Source: Planctomycetota bacterium (GTDB lineage: Bacteria > Planctomycetota > MHYJ01 > JACQXL01). From it: 64,000 nucleotides of DNA. The translations under genes and the position numbers were made by a program. This document shows positions 7,966-15,662 of the stretch, piece after piece (positions within the stretch are counted from its first letter, which is position 1; every line of letters starts with the position of its first letter). The stretch spans positions 1 to 64,000 of the forward strand of contig JACRIK010000014.1 of NCBI GenBank assembly GCA_016235865.1, written 5' to 3'. The notes under the pieces were generated by a model that worked only from the letters and a program-made list of their open reading frames with translations, ran no database searches and was not told the DNA's origin.

Positions 7966-9096
7966 TTATTTTTGGATGCGTAACTGGTTGGGGTTTTTAT
8001 GCTCGGATTGGACGGCGATATTTACCAGGATTCCGATGGCGAACATAAAGACGAGTAACCCCGAGCCGCCGTAACTGATAAATGGCAGTGAGATGCCTTT
8101 GGTGGGCATTAGGGCGGTGACCACGGCGATATTTATCACGGCCTGGATGACTATCATCAGGGTGATGCCAATGGCCAAGAGCGAGCCGAACCGGTCTTCG
8201 GTATGTTCTGATATCTTCCGGCCGTGCCACATCAGGAAGAAGAATAACAGGACTACGAGCAAGGTGCCGATGAGCCCCAATTCTTCACCGATGATGGACA
8301 GGATAAAGTCCGTGTGTTGCTGGGGTAGGTAGAAGAGTTTCTGGTAGGACAGACCCAGTCCGTGGCCGAATACACCGCCGGAACCTAAGGCAATCTGGGC
8401 CTGGTTTATCTGGTAGCCCTTGCCGGCGCTGTCGGCCATGGGATTAAAGAAGACGCTCAGCCGGGTTTGGATATGCGGATAAAATGACGCCACCAAGGCA
8501 AACACCACCGCGCCGACAACCAACCCGATAGGTAGTATATAGCTCACTCTGATTCCGCCGATTATCAGGAGTATGCCGGCAATCAGGGCGATAAAGACCG
8601 AGGTGCCGATGTCCGGCTCTATGATAGTCAGGAGGATAGTGAATCCGATGACCAGGGACAGCGGGATGAATCCTTTTTTGAATGACTTGACTTGGTCCGG
8701 GTAGCGGTTGACGAATGCCGCGATGAAGATAATCAGGACAATCTTGGCTATTTCGGATGGCTGGAATCCGATTGGGCCGATACGCAGCCAGCGTCGGGCC
8801 CCTCCGGCCACGTGCCCGATGCCCGGAATCAGCACCAGGATTAAGAGCAGCCAGGATATGGCCAGCAGGAACGGGCTGACCTTGGCCCAAAATTGGTAGG
8901 GGATGCGGCTGGCGATTATCATGGCGATAATCGAGAAGAGAATCAGAATACCTTGCTTCTTGAGGAAGTAGTTGCCGTCCTGGATAGATTTGGCTGACTC
9001 AGCCCTGATGGAACTGCTGCTGTAAACCATGATAATCCCGAAGCCGAGCAGGGCCAGGGTAATGAGCAGGATTTTGTGCGAGTTTCGTAGATGCAT
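7966..9096 (-). CDS. ftsW: FtsW/RodA/SpoVE-family lipid II polymerase
   Basis: A 376-aa polytopic membrane protein of the SEDS family, which polymerises lipid II into septal peptidoglycan. Family marks are GYQINQAQIALGSGG, the LPQQHTDFI loop followed by GEELGLIG, and the C-terminal LPFISYGGSGLLV. About ten membrane segments are visible. The ATG at 9096 (MHLRNSHK) is chosen. An upstream in-frame extension to 9180 is repeat-derived and overlaps the S23 gene. It is the last gene of a minus-strand murF-mraY-S23-ftsW group, a partial dcw cluster. FtsW rather than RodA is inferred from this context. Confidence 0.92.
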   Translation of the reverse strand: MHLRNSHKILLITLALLGFGIIMVYSSSSIRAESAKSIQDGNYFLKKQGILILFSIIAMIIASRIPYQFWAKVSPFLLAISWLLLILVLIPGIGHVAGGARRWLRIGPIGFQPSEIAKIVLIIFIAAFVNRYPDQVKSFKKGFIPLSLVIGFTILLTIIEPDIGTSVFIALIAGILLIIGGIRVSYILPIGLVVGAVVFALVASFYPHIQTRLSVFFNPMADSAGKGYQINQAQIALGSGGVFGHGLGLSYQKLFYLPQQHTDFILSIIGEELGLIGTLLVVLLFFFLMWHGRKISEHTEDRFGSLLAIGITLMIVIQAVINIAVVTALMPTKGISLPFISYGGSGLLVFMFAIGILVNIAVQSEHKNPNQLRIQK

Positions 9097-9107
9097 AGTG
9101 TTTAGCT

Positions 9108-9130
9108 TAGAGCATAGAGCGTATAGGTTA
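9108..9130 (-). repeat. AGAGCATAGAGCG repeat, left flank of the S23 gene
   Basis: The sequence TTAGCTTAGAGCATAGAGCG reappears in reverse complement at 9524-9555, on the other side of the four-helix-bundle gene, so the pair forms an imperfect inverted repeat around it. Similar GTAGAGCGTAGGG strings occur at about 31870 and 53588. Confidence 0.6.
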
Positions 9131-9160
9131 TAGTAATATAATTCCAGGGCGCATAGGTTA

Positions 9161-9511
9161 CTATGAAAGACTTCTTCCAAAGCCGGTCATCATTTTACAC
9201 AATTCTTCAACTGCGCCGGTGAGCTCTTCTTTTACCGGATTAGTTATATATTTTCTTCTGTTAAATACGACAAGCATGCTGACTACTTCATAGGCAGAGC
9301 GTTTCGCATAGGTTAAAAAGAGCCTGGTTTCCTTGGTAGTGTCGCACCCGGTTCCTTCGGCTATATTATTGGTGATTGAAAGGCCTGCGCCCCGGAGTTG
9401 CTCGGCGAATCTGAATAGGTTCTTTTCAGTTAAATTGTCTGCGATATCAATAAGTTTATCCAAAACATCAATTGATTTCTGCCAGACCTTTAATGTTTCA
9501 AACCTGAACAT
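9161..9511 (-). CDS. Four-helix-bundle protein (S23 / 23S rRNA intervening-sequence type)
   Basis: A 116-aa all-helical protein. FRFETLKVWQKSIDVLDKL, QLRGAGLSITNNIAEGTG and RSAYEVVSMLVV are hallmarks of the S23 family, first found inside 23S rRNA intervening sequences and also as dispersed stand-alone genes. The protein likely forms a pentameric four-helix bundle; its function is unknown. AGGAAAAC lies upstream of the ATG. It splits the mraY-ftsW gene pair and is bordered by inverted AGAGCATAGAGCG repeats, so it looks like a later arrival in a conserved cell-wall cluster. Confidence 0.88.
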   Translation of the reverse strand: MFRFETLKVWQKSIDVLDKLIDIADNLTEKNLFRFAEQLRGAGLSITNNIAEGTGCDTTKETRLFLTYAKRSAYEVVSMLVVFNRRKYITNPVKEELTGAVEELCKMMTGFGRSLS

Positions 9512-9523
9512 ATTTGTTTTCCT

Positions 9524-9555
9524 ATACTCTACGCTCTAAGCTCTATGCTCTAAGC
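9524..9555 (+). repeat. AGAGCATAGAGCG repeat, right flank of the S23 gene
   Basis: The string CTACGCTCTAAGCTCTATGC continues as TCTAAGCTTTTA. It is the reverse complement of the 9108-9130 repeat with an extra unit. It lies between the S23 start and the mraY stop. Confidence 0.6.
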
Positions 9556-9557
9556 TT

Positions 9558-10640
9558 TTAGAGTTCAATCTTCAATGTTGCCAGGGTTAAAATGGCCAGT
9601 ATGGCCGCGACAATCCAGAACCGCAGGGTAATCTTGGGTTCCGGCGTTCCGTTAAACTGGAAATGATGATGGATGGGCGCAATCTTGAAGACCCGCTTGC
9701 CCCAGAACCGGAATGAGATAATCTGGATGATGACCGAGAGGGTGTCAATGACAAATATTGCGCCGACCAGGAAGAGCGTCAGTTCTTGCTTGCCGGTGAC
9801 GGCTACGAATCCCAGGGCGCCGCCCAAGGCAATGGAGCCGACATTGCCCATAAATATCTCGGCCGGGAAACTATTAAACCACAGGAAGCCCAGGCAGGCG
9901 CCGACAAAGGCGGCCATGAAGATGGTCAGTTCGCCGCTGCCCGGGATATAGGGAATCTCCAGATAGCCGGTGTAGTCCACGCGCCCGACGATATAAATAA
10001 TAATCAGATAGGCCAGTCCGGCCATAATCAGGCATCCGGTGGCCAGTCCGTCCAGTCCGTCCGTCAGGTTGACGGCATTTGACGAAGCCATGATGACCAG
10101 GGCCACCAGGAAGGGATACCATCGGCCTAATTCGATGCTGATCTTTATGATGGGGATATAGAGGGTGATGGCAGAGGGCTGGTATTCTTTGAAGTAGTGC
10201 CAGAGCCCGAAACCCACGGCCAGGCCGATTAATCCCTGGCCCAGTAATTTGGAGAGCTTACTGATGCCGCCGTCTTTTTTGGCCCGGAGTTTGACCAGGT
10301 CGTCAATGAATCCCAGGGTCAATAATCCGAAGGTGAGCAGGATGGCGTAGACCACAAAGATATTATCCAGCCGGGCCAGCAGGGTAGTGGTGATTAAGAT
10401 AGAGCCGATGATGGCAAATCCGCCCATGGTCGGGACCGATGCCTTGTGTTGGTGCAGTTCGACGAGCCGTTCTGAGTCCTTTTTCTCGGTGCGTTCCAAC
10501 ACGCTCTTTTTCTTGAGGAGCTTAATCAGCAGTGGAGTAAATATAAAGACCATGATAAAGGAGACGACCGCAGCCAGCGCGGTCCGGAAGGTGATGTAAC
10601 GGAATTGGGATACGAAGGACGAGATTAGGTCGTATAACAT
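9558..10640 (-). CDS. mraY: Phospho-MurNAc-pentapeptide translocase
   Basis: A 360-aa membrane enzyme that moves phospho-MurNAc-pentapeptide from UDP to undecaprenyl phosphate, making lipid I. Family marks are SVPTMGGFAIIG, the aspartate pair in LGFIDDLVKL, NAVNLTDGLDGLATG, FMGNVGSIALGG and APIHHHFQFNG near the C-terminus. Length is typical. It lies between murF upstream and the S23 gene downstream, with a palindrome in the 61-nt gap to murF. The ATG at 10640 starts the usual short N-terminal helix. Confidence 0.96.
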   Translation of the reverse strand: MLYDLISSFVSQFRYITFRTALAAVVSFIMVFIFTPLLIKLLKKKSVLERTEKKDSERLVELHQHKASVPTMGGFAIIGSILITTTLLARLDNIFVVYAILLTFGLLTLGFIDDLVKLRAKKDGGISKLSKLLGQGLIGLAVGFGLWHYFKEYQPSAITLYIPIIKISIELGRWYPFLVALVIMASSNAVNLTDGLDGLATGCLIMAGLAYLIIIYIVGRVDYTGYLEIPYIPGSGELTIFMAAFVGACLGFLWFNSFPAEIFMGNVGSIALGGALGFVAVTGKQELTLFLVGAIFVIDTLSVIIQIISFRFWGKRVFKIAPIHHHFQFNGTPEPKITLRFWIVAAILAILTLATLKIEL

Positions 10641-10651
10641 AAAATAAAACT

Positions 10652-10703
10652 TTACCCCTCACCTATTCTCTCCCCCAAGGGAAGAGGATAGGGTGAGGGG
10701 GTT
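10652..10703. repeat. Palindrome between murF and mraY
   Basis: TTACCCCTCACC at the left pairs with GGGTGAGGGGGTTA at the right, around a CTCCCCCAAGGGAAGAG centre. It is of the TTACCCCTCACC intergenic type, and a related block occurs at 32536-32625. On the minus strand it would form a strong stem in the murF-mraY message. Confidence 0.65.
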
Positions 10704-12114
10704 ATATAATCTTCTCCAAAGCATTAGCCCTGGAGCCCTTTAGTAAAACCGTATCGCCCGGTTTAAGTATCTTATTGAGCGTGGGTCGGGACTTATCCAC
10801 GGTCGCATAATAAAACACCGTTTTATTTCTCGGCTTAAGCCGCAATAGTTTATTCACCGTGTATCTGGCTTCCGGCCCGATGGCCACCACCATATCAATA
10901 CTGCTTCGGGCGATATCATCCGCCGCTGCTTCATGGAACCGGCGGGAATACCGGTCTAATTCCCGCATCTCGCCGAACACCAGGATTTTCCGGCCTTTGG
11001 TCTTCATCCCGGATAAATCATTAATCACCAGCCCGACTGATACTGGGTTGGCGTTGTAGGCGTCGTTTATAAAAGTTATCCCATTTTTGATGCGCTTATC
11101 CATGCGCATGGCCGGGAGTTGGAAATCTTTTAATGCCTGGCATATCTCCTTTGGTTTTAGGCCCAGATGTTGAACTGCCGCGAAAGCCGCCAGTGCATTC
11201 TTGACATTCCACGAACCAAGAACCGGTATAAAGCAATCATAATGCCCGCCGTTTCTAATTGATACGGCAAATCTTAGGCCGGTTGGGGATACTTTTATCC
11301 TGTCCGCCCGGATATCAGATGAACCGTTAATACTAAATGTTACTGATTTATATTCGGCATATTTTGCCAATCTCTTAAGCCCTTTATTAGTAGAGTCAAA
11401 CACTGCCTGAGCGTGGTTTTTCAGGGATTTAAACAAAGAGGATTCCTCTTTGAAAACACCGTCCGGGGTCTTTAAACCGTCCAGATGGGTGGCGGAGATA
11501 TTGGTAATGACCGCGATATCGGGCTTGAGTATCTCGGCCAGGTAGTCAATCTCGCCGGGTTTGTTGGTGCCAACCTCAGCCACCAGGTATTGTGATTTTT
11601 CATCGACTGAAAGTATGGTTAGGGGCAGGCCGATAAAGTTGTTGAAACTCCTGGGCGATTTGGTTACCGCGTATTTCTTGGATAGGATATGGGCAATCAT
11701 ATCCTTGGTGGTAGTCTTGCCGTTGCTGCCGCCGACGGCGATGACCGGGATAGTCAGTTGCTTGCGGTAGTAGACGGCAATATCGCCTAGCGCCAGAAGA
11801 GTATCCTTGACTTTTATGATAGGGGGTCGGGTGGATTTAATACCTTTGGGAATACGAGAAGCTATAATGGCTGATGCGCCCTGGCTGACAGCCTTTTTGA
11901 TGAAGTTATGGCCGTCAAAGTGTTCGCCTTTGAGCGCAATAAACAGGTCGCCTTTCCGAATGTCGCGGGTGTCCGTGGAAATCCGGCGGATAACGAGTTC
12001 GCACAGGTCCCCGCTGGGCACGTCAAAGGGCGCGGTAAAGATGCGGTTCTTTTTCGAGGCGATAATCCGGCCTTTAGTGGCCTTGATTATCTCGTACAGG
12101 TGTAATGGCATCAT
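10702..12114 (-). CDS. murF: UDP-MurNAc-tripeptide--D-Ala-D-Ala ligase
   Basis: A 470-aa cytoplasmic Mur ligase that adds D-Ala-D-Ala to UDP-MurNAc-tripeptide. The N-terminal domain shows ISTDTRDIRKGDLFIALKGEHFDGHNF. The central ATPase has GGSNGKTTTKDM as P-loop and NNFIGLPLTIL, and later VITNISATHLDGL. The C-terminal domain contains NDAYNANPVSV and GEMRELDRYS. Two adjacent ATG codons (12112 and 12109) could start it. First gene of the murF-mraY-S23-ftsW set, whose promoter is not obvious in the 140-nt gap to the divergent activase gene. Confidence 0.96.
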   Translation of the reverse strand: MMPLHLYEIIKATKGRIIASKKNRIFTAPFDVPSGDLCELVIRRISTDTRDIRKGDLFIALKGEHFDGHNFIKKAVSQGASAIIASRIPKGIKSTRPPIIKVKDTLLALGDIAVYYRKQLTIPVIAVGGSNGKTTTKDMIAHILSKKYAVTKSPRSFNNFIGLPLTILSVDEKSQYLVAEVGTNKPGEIDYLAEILKPDIAVITNISATHLDGLKTPDGVFKEESSLFKSLKNHAQAVFDSTNKGLKRLAKYAEYKSVTFSINGSSDIRADRIKVSPTGLRFAVSIRNGGHYDCFIPVLGSWNVKNALAAFAAVQHLGLKPKEICQALKDFQLPAMRMDKRIKNGITFINDAYNANPVSVGLVINDLSGMKTKGRKILVFGEMRELDRYSRRFHEAAADDIARSSIDMVVAIGPEARYTVNKLLRLKPRNKTVFYYATVDKSRPTLNKILKPGDTVLLKGSRANALEKII

Positions 12115-12170
12115 TAGATATATTATCGGCAGATTTTAGGCATCCCATTATCTGAATTATCTGTGTTTAC

Positions 12171-12198
12171 CCCCACACCAATTTATTGGTGTGCGGGG
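12171..12198. repeat. CCCCACACCAAT palindrome, copy 1
   Basis: CCCCACACCAAT pairs with ATTGGTGTGCGGGG around a short TT centre. Relatives are at 56047-56085 (inside the WD40 gene) and 56468-56494. It lies between the divergent murF and activase genes. Confidence 0.75.
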
Positions 12199-12220
12199 TT
12201 TATCTGTGGTTGCAACTTTC

Positions 12221-12249
12221 TTGAATAGTAAAACTGATTTTGCTATGAT
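12221..12249 (+). promoter_or_regulatory. Sigma70 promoter giving a likely leaderless transcript
   Basis: TTGAAT, a 17-nt spacer, then TATGAT. The -10 ends 6 nt before the ATG at 12256, so transcription would begin at or within a base of the start codon. No Shine-Dalgarno sequence is present. Confidence 0.7.
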
Positions 12250-12255
12250 ATTGTT

Positions 12256-13011
12256 ATGTCACAATATTTTGCCGGAATAGACGTGGGCGCCTCGGCTGTC
12301 AAGGTGGTTATTATCAATGACAAGAAAGAGGTGGTGGCCAAGGCATTACGTAAGACCGGCGTGGATATTGTCAATTCAGCCCAGGCAGCTCTGGACGAAG
12401 CCCGTACCTCGCTTAATATTGCGCGAATGTTCTCGACCGGATTCGGCCGGAGCAACCTGCCCTTTGTTCAGGGGGCCATCACCGAGATTTCCGCCCATTC
12501 CAAGGGTGTCTACTATTATTTCCCCAGGGCGTTGACCATTATTGACATCGGCGCCCAGGATAATAAGGTGATTCATCTGGATAACAACGGCCATATGGTT
12601 AATTTCAAAATGAACCGCAAGTGCGCGGCCGGCACCGGCGCCTTTCTGGAGGAGATTGCCTATAAGATGGATATTCCGATGTCCGAACTTAATGGACTGG
12701 CCAAACGCTCTGATAATCCGGTCGAGCTGGGCAGTTATTGCACGGTCTTTACCGCCACCGAGATTCTGACGCGCATCCGCGAGGGCAAGCAGAAAGAGGA
12801 TATTATCCGGGGCGTCTATAGTTCGGTGGTAAAGCGGATTGTCGAGATGGATCCGTTGCAGGGTGAGGTGGCCATTACCGGCGGCGTGATTGCTCATAAT
12901 GACGTGATAGTGGACTTGTTGAAGAAGTACGCACAGAAGGATGTGCTGATACCGCCCAGCGCCCAGTTTACCGGCGCGCTCGGCGCGGCGCTAATGGCAC
13001 TGGGATTCTAA
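12256..13011 (+). CDS. Acyl-CoA dehydratase activase-type ATPase (BadF/BcrA family)
   Basis: A 251-aa ASKHA-fold ATPase of the 2-hydroxyacyl-CoA dehydratase activator family. YFAGIDVGASAVKVVII is the first phosphate loop. RKCAAGTGAFLEEIA (Cys about 123) and GSYCTVF (Cys about 162) supply the cysteines that hold a [4Fe-4S] cluster between two subunits. EVAITGGVIAHN is the adenosine motif. Known members use ATP to inject a low-potential electron into a partner dehydratase or reductase. No such partner is beside it; the next gene is a PEPCK-like kinase. A leaderless promoter precedes it. Oxygen-sensitive chemistry fits an anaerobe. Confidence 0.88.
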   Translation: MSQYFAGIDVGASAVKVVIINDKKEVVAKALRKTGVDIVNSAQAALDEARTSLNIARMFSTGFGRSNLPFVQGAITEISAHSKGVYYYFPRALTIIDIGAQDNKVIHLDNNGHMVNFKMNRKCAAGTGAFLEEIAYKMDIPMSELNGLAKRSDNPVELGSYCTVFTATEILTRIREGKQKEDIIRGVYSSVVKRIVEMDPLQGEVAITGGVIAHNDVIVDLLKKYAQKDVLIPPSAQFTGALGAALMALGF

Positions 13012-13037
13012 AATGTTAACGATTTAGAATATTAGGA

Positions 13038-14843
13038 ATGGTATCTATTACCAAATTAACGCTGAGACGGGATGGAAAACAGGTAATCATTCATACAAAT
13101 GGCTATATCTGCCGGTCCAAGGAGGAGCTTTTGAAAAGCGCCGCCTTTAAACGGGTGGTCGGCTGGTATGTTGATTATCTCAGCAAGCACGACTTGTTGC
13201 TTCTTAAGTCATTAAACGGTAATATAGCCAGGAAATCAACGGTTGTCGATTTGGTTAAACTTTTAGTCGGGTTGGAGAATGCACCGTTAAGCGAATTGGC
13301 GCGGGTTTCCCCCGGTCTGAAGATTTACCTGAAGAAACGCGAATTGCTCCACGAGTTTGCGGAGGGTCTTTACAACTTCTGGCGCAGTTACGGCCGTTTC
13401 CTGGTCTGCCATTTTGATCCTGAAGCCAGGTCGGGATATGAGGAAAAACCTTACCGCACCTTTAACCAGACCGTGGAGCAGCTTACCCATATTGTCAGGA
13501 GCGCTTATCGCGACATCTGCGAAAATATCACCGGCGACCACCCACGGGTTTACCGCCAGGTCTCAGCCGGCTGCGAAGTCGGATTGATAGTAACACCCAA
13601 ATCCTGGCCCGCACCCAAGGGTTTATACAGTAAACTTAAAAATACATCTTTCATCCGCCAGGTCTGGATACACCCGCCGCTGATTATTGACCCGCCGATG
13701 AACAAACGGACCGGCCAATTCCAGCGGATTTATGAGAATCCCCTGAAGTACATCTCGCCGGATGAAGGCAAATGGTTTTGCTATCCGGCCCGGGTCGGGC
13801 ATCTGGTCATATTTATATATTTCCATCAATCGGTTATCGGATTGGGATGCGCCTTGTCCAATTTATTTGAGTTGGCCGGCGATGAACAGATAGCCGAGGG
13901 CCCTGATGCCGTATATTTCTATGGCGCATCGCCTGAGAGTTTGGCCCGGTTCGGGAAAATGCCGACCGTTTTCTATGACGACGAGCCGAACCGGATTTTG
14001 CTTGCCGCGGTGCCGGCCGGCGACGAATTCGGCTATTTCGGATATCTCAAGAAGATGGTTCTGACGCTCCACAATATCATTATGCTCAAACAGGGCCGGA
14101 TGCCTTATCATGGTGCGATGTTCCGGATTATACTAAAAGACGATACCCGGGCCAATATCCTGATGATGGGCGATACGGCCACCGGCAAATCAGAATTACT
14201 TGAGGCTTTCCGGACCCTGGGCCGCGATTATATCCAGGAATTAAGAATAATCGCCGACGATATGGGGTCGCTGGAGATTAAGCCCAATCGCACCATTGCC
14301 GGTTACGGAACGGAAATCGGCGCCTTTGTCCGTTTGGACGACCTGCAACCGGGCTTTGCCTTTGGACAGATGGACCGGTCAATCTTTATGAGCCCGCAGA
14401 AAATCAATGCCCGGGTGGTTTTGCCAGTTACTACTATGGAAGAAGTTTTGCGTGGTTATGAATTAACTATGCTGTTTTATGCGAACAACTACGAATCCGT
14501 TGACGACAATCATCCGGTGATTGAGCGATTCTCAAATGCCGAAGAGGCGCTGAAGGTTTTCCGGGAAGGCGCGGCTTTGTCCAAGGGCACCACCACGGCC
14601 ACCGGATTGGTACATACCTATTTTGCTAATATTTTCGGCCCGCCGCAATACCGGACGTTGCATGAGAAGATTGCCCGTAGGACATTCAAGGCCGCCTTTG
14701 ATTCAGGCGTTTTCGTGGGCCAGATACGGACCCGGCTGGGGATTGCCGGCTGCGAAACCAAAGGCCCCCGGGCCGCAGCCCAGGCGTTATTTGAGTTAAT
14801 CAGAGAAAGAACATTATTAGAGACGTCTGTATATGCTAAATAG
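13038..14843 (+). CDS. PEPCK/HPr-kinase-like P-loop protein, unknown substrate
   Basis: A 601-aa cytoplasmic protein. The C-terminal half carries MPYHGAMFRI, the P-loop GDTATGKSE (about 378-386), IADDMGSL and a TTTATGLVHTYFANIFGPP segment. This layout is of the phosphoenolpyruvate carboxykinase / HPr kinase superfamily. The N-terminal 300 residues have no motif I recognise. Members are often annotated as PEPCK-like, but the classical PEPCK substrate motifs are not clearly present, so a different phosphoryl-transfer role is possible. It starts 26 nt after the activase and probably shares its transcript. The ribosome binding site (AGGA) is weak. Confidence 0.7.
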   Translation: MVSITKLTLRRDGKQVIIHTNGYICRSKEELLKSAAFKRVVGWYVDYLSKHDLLLLKSLNGNIARKSTVVDLVKLLVGLENAPLSELARVSPGLKIYLKKRELLHEFAEGLYNFWRSYGRFLVCHFDPEARSGYEEKPYRTFNQTVEQLTHIVRSAYRDICENITGDHPRVYRQVSAGCEVGLIVTPKSWPAPKGLYSKLKNTSFIRQVWIHPPLIIDPPMNKRTGQFQRIYENPLKYISPDEGKWFCYPARVGHLVIFIYFHQSVIGLGCALSNLFELAGDEQIAEGPDAVYFYGASPESLARFGKMPTVFYDDEPNRILLAAVPAGDEFGYFGYLKKMVLTLHNIIMLKQGRMPYHGAMFRIILKDDTRANILMMGDTATGKSELLEAFRTLGRDYIQELRIIADDMGSLEIKPNRTIAGYGTEIGAFVRLDDLQPGFAFGQMDRSIFMSPQKINARVVLPVTTMEEVLRGYELTMLFYANNYESVDDNHPVIERFSNAEEALKVFREGAALSKGTTTATGLVHTYFANIFGPPQYRTLHEKIARRTFKAAFDSGVFVGQIRTRLGIAGCETKGPRAAAQALFELIRERTLLETSVYAK

Positions 14844-14844
14844 A

Positions 14845-14865
14845 CAACGAGGTTTATCCTCGTTG
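14845..14865 (+). terminator. Hairpin after the PEPCK-like gene
   Basis: CAACGAGG and CCTCGTTG form an 8-bp stem with a TTTAT loop, starting 2 nt after the stop codon. No U-run follows, so it may be an RNA-stabilising or partial terminator hairpin. Confidence 0.5.
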
Positions 14866-14884
14866 ATATGCTTGGGAAATAACC

Positions 14885-15088
14885 ATGAATAAAGAATGCC
14901 CGAACACTAAACTCAATCTGGCGCACTGCAATTGTACCTATACGCCTTGTGACCGGAAGGGCAATTGTTGCGAGTGCTTGTATTATCACCGGCTGAATAA
15001 CGAACTACCGGCCTGCTTTTTCCCCAATGATGTGGAAAAGACCTATGATCGTTCAATAGAGAGATTCATACAATTAGTGAAGAGGTAA
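14885..15088 (+). CDS. Small Cys-rich protein (DUF6485-like)
   Basis: A 67-aa protein with nine cysteines, most in the pattern C-x9-CNC-x5-C-x5-CC-x2-C, then ELPACFFP and YDRSIERF. It resembles the small DUF6485 family, probably a metal or Fe-S binding protein; function unknown. The start has GGGAAA about 8 nt upstream. It follows the PEPCK-like gene by 41 nt and may belong to the same transcript, which would fit a cluster around an Fe-S activase. Confidence 0.7.
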   Translation: MNKECPNTKLNLAHCNCTYTPCDRKGNCCECLYYHRLNNELPACFFPNDVEKTYDRSIERFIQLVKR

Positions 15089-15101
15089 TTACAGGGATAA
15101 A

Positions 15102-15623
15102 ATGAAAGTTGTTATTACATATATTTTTCTCATTCTTATATTGGGGCTTACATCTGTGGAATGCTCAAATAGAGAGACAGTTATAAAGCAAGTACTGAAC
15201 AAGAAATCCACTTTAACATCTCTCTCACCGGGAAAAGCTGTTGAAGAGACGATTAAAATGATATATCAGGATATTAAGGCACTGAATGGTGTTTTCCCTC
15301 AGCTTGCAGAGATTGAATTAGCTAATGTCGGTTTAAATAGCTTTCGCTATGAATATGGATTTATAGATGACGGCAAAATGAAAGGGCCTTCGTTTGAGAA
15401 GAATGGTTGTGGGGTTTATGTTGAGATTGAATATCCGATCTATCCTGATAATCTAACTCAATTAAAATCATATGATTATCCGGATATTAATCTCAGGTTT
15501 TGGCGTTTAGTCAGGGCAGACCCAAACAGTGACTATACAAAAGAATTTAATTCAACCGTGAATGAAATTATTAGTAATAGGATGAATACTTTAATCCAAC
15601 ACCTTAAGGATGGTAAGAAATAA
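15102..15623 (+). CDS. Putative lipoprotein of unknown function
   Basis: A 173-aa protein with the signal peptide MKVVITYIFLILILGLTSVEC and a lipobox-like SVEC, giving a lipidated Cys at about 21. The mature region is hydrophilic, with no recognised domain. It is AT-rich compared with its neighbours, like the lipoprotein at 6368, and so is probably an accessory gene. AGGGAT precedes the ATG. It starts 13 nt after the Cys-rich gene. Confidence 0.6.
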   Translation: MKVVITYIFLILILGLTSVECSNRETVIKQVLNKKSTLTSLSPGKAVEETIKMIYQDIKALNGVFPQLAEIELANVGLNSFRYEYGFIDDGKMKGPSFEKNGCGVYVEIEYPIYPDNLTQLKSYDYPDINLRFWRLVRADPNSDYTKEFNSTVNEIISNRMNTLIQHLKDGKK

Positions 15624-15662
15624 ATCTGTGTAATCTGTGGCAGAATGGAAAGAAGATTAGTT

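Noticed and set aside
9097-9180. N-terminal extension of ftsW
   Set aside because: It is derived from the AGAGCATAGAGCG repeat, overlaps the S23 gene and does not resemble the FtsW N-terminus.
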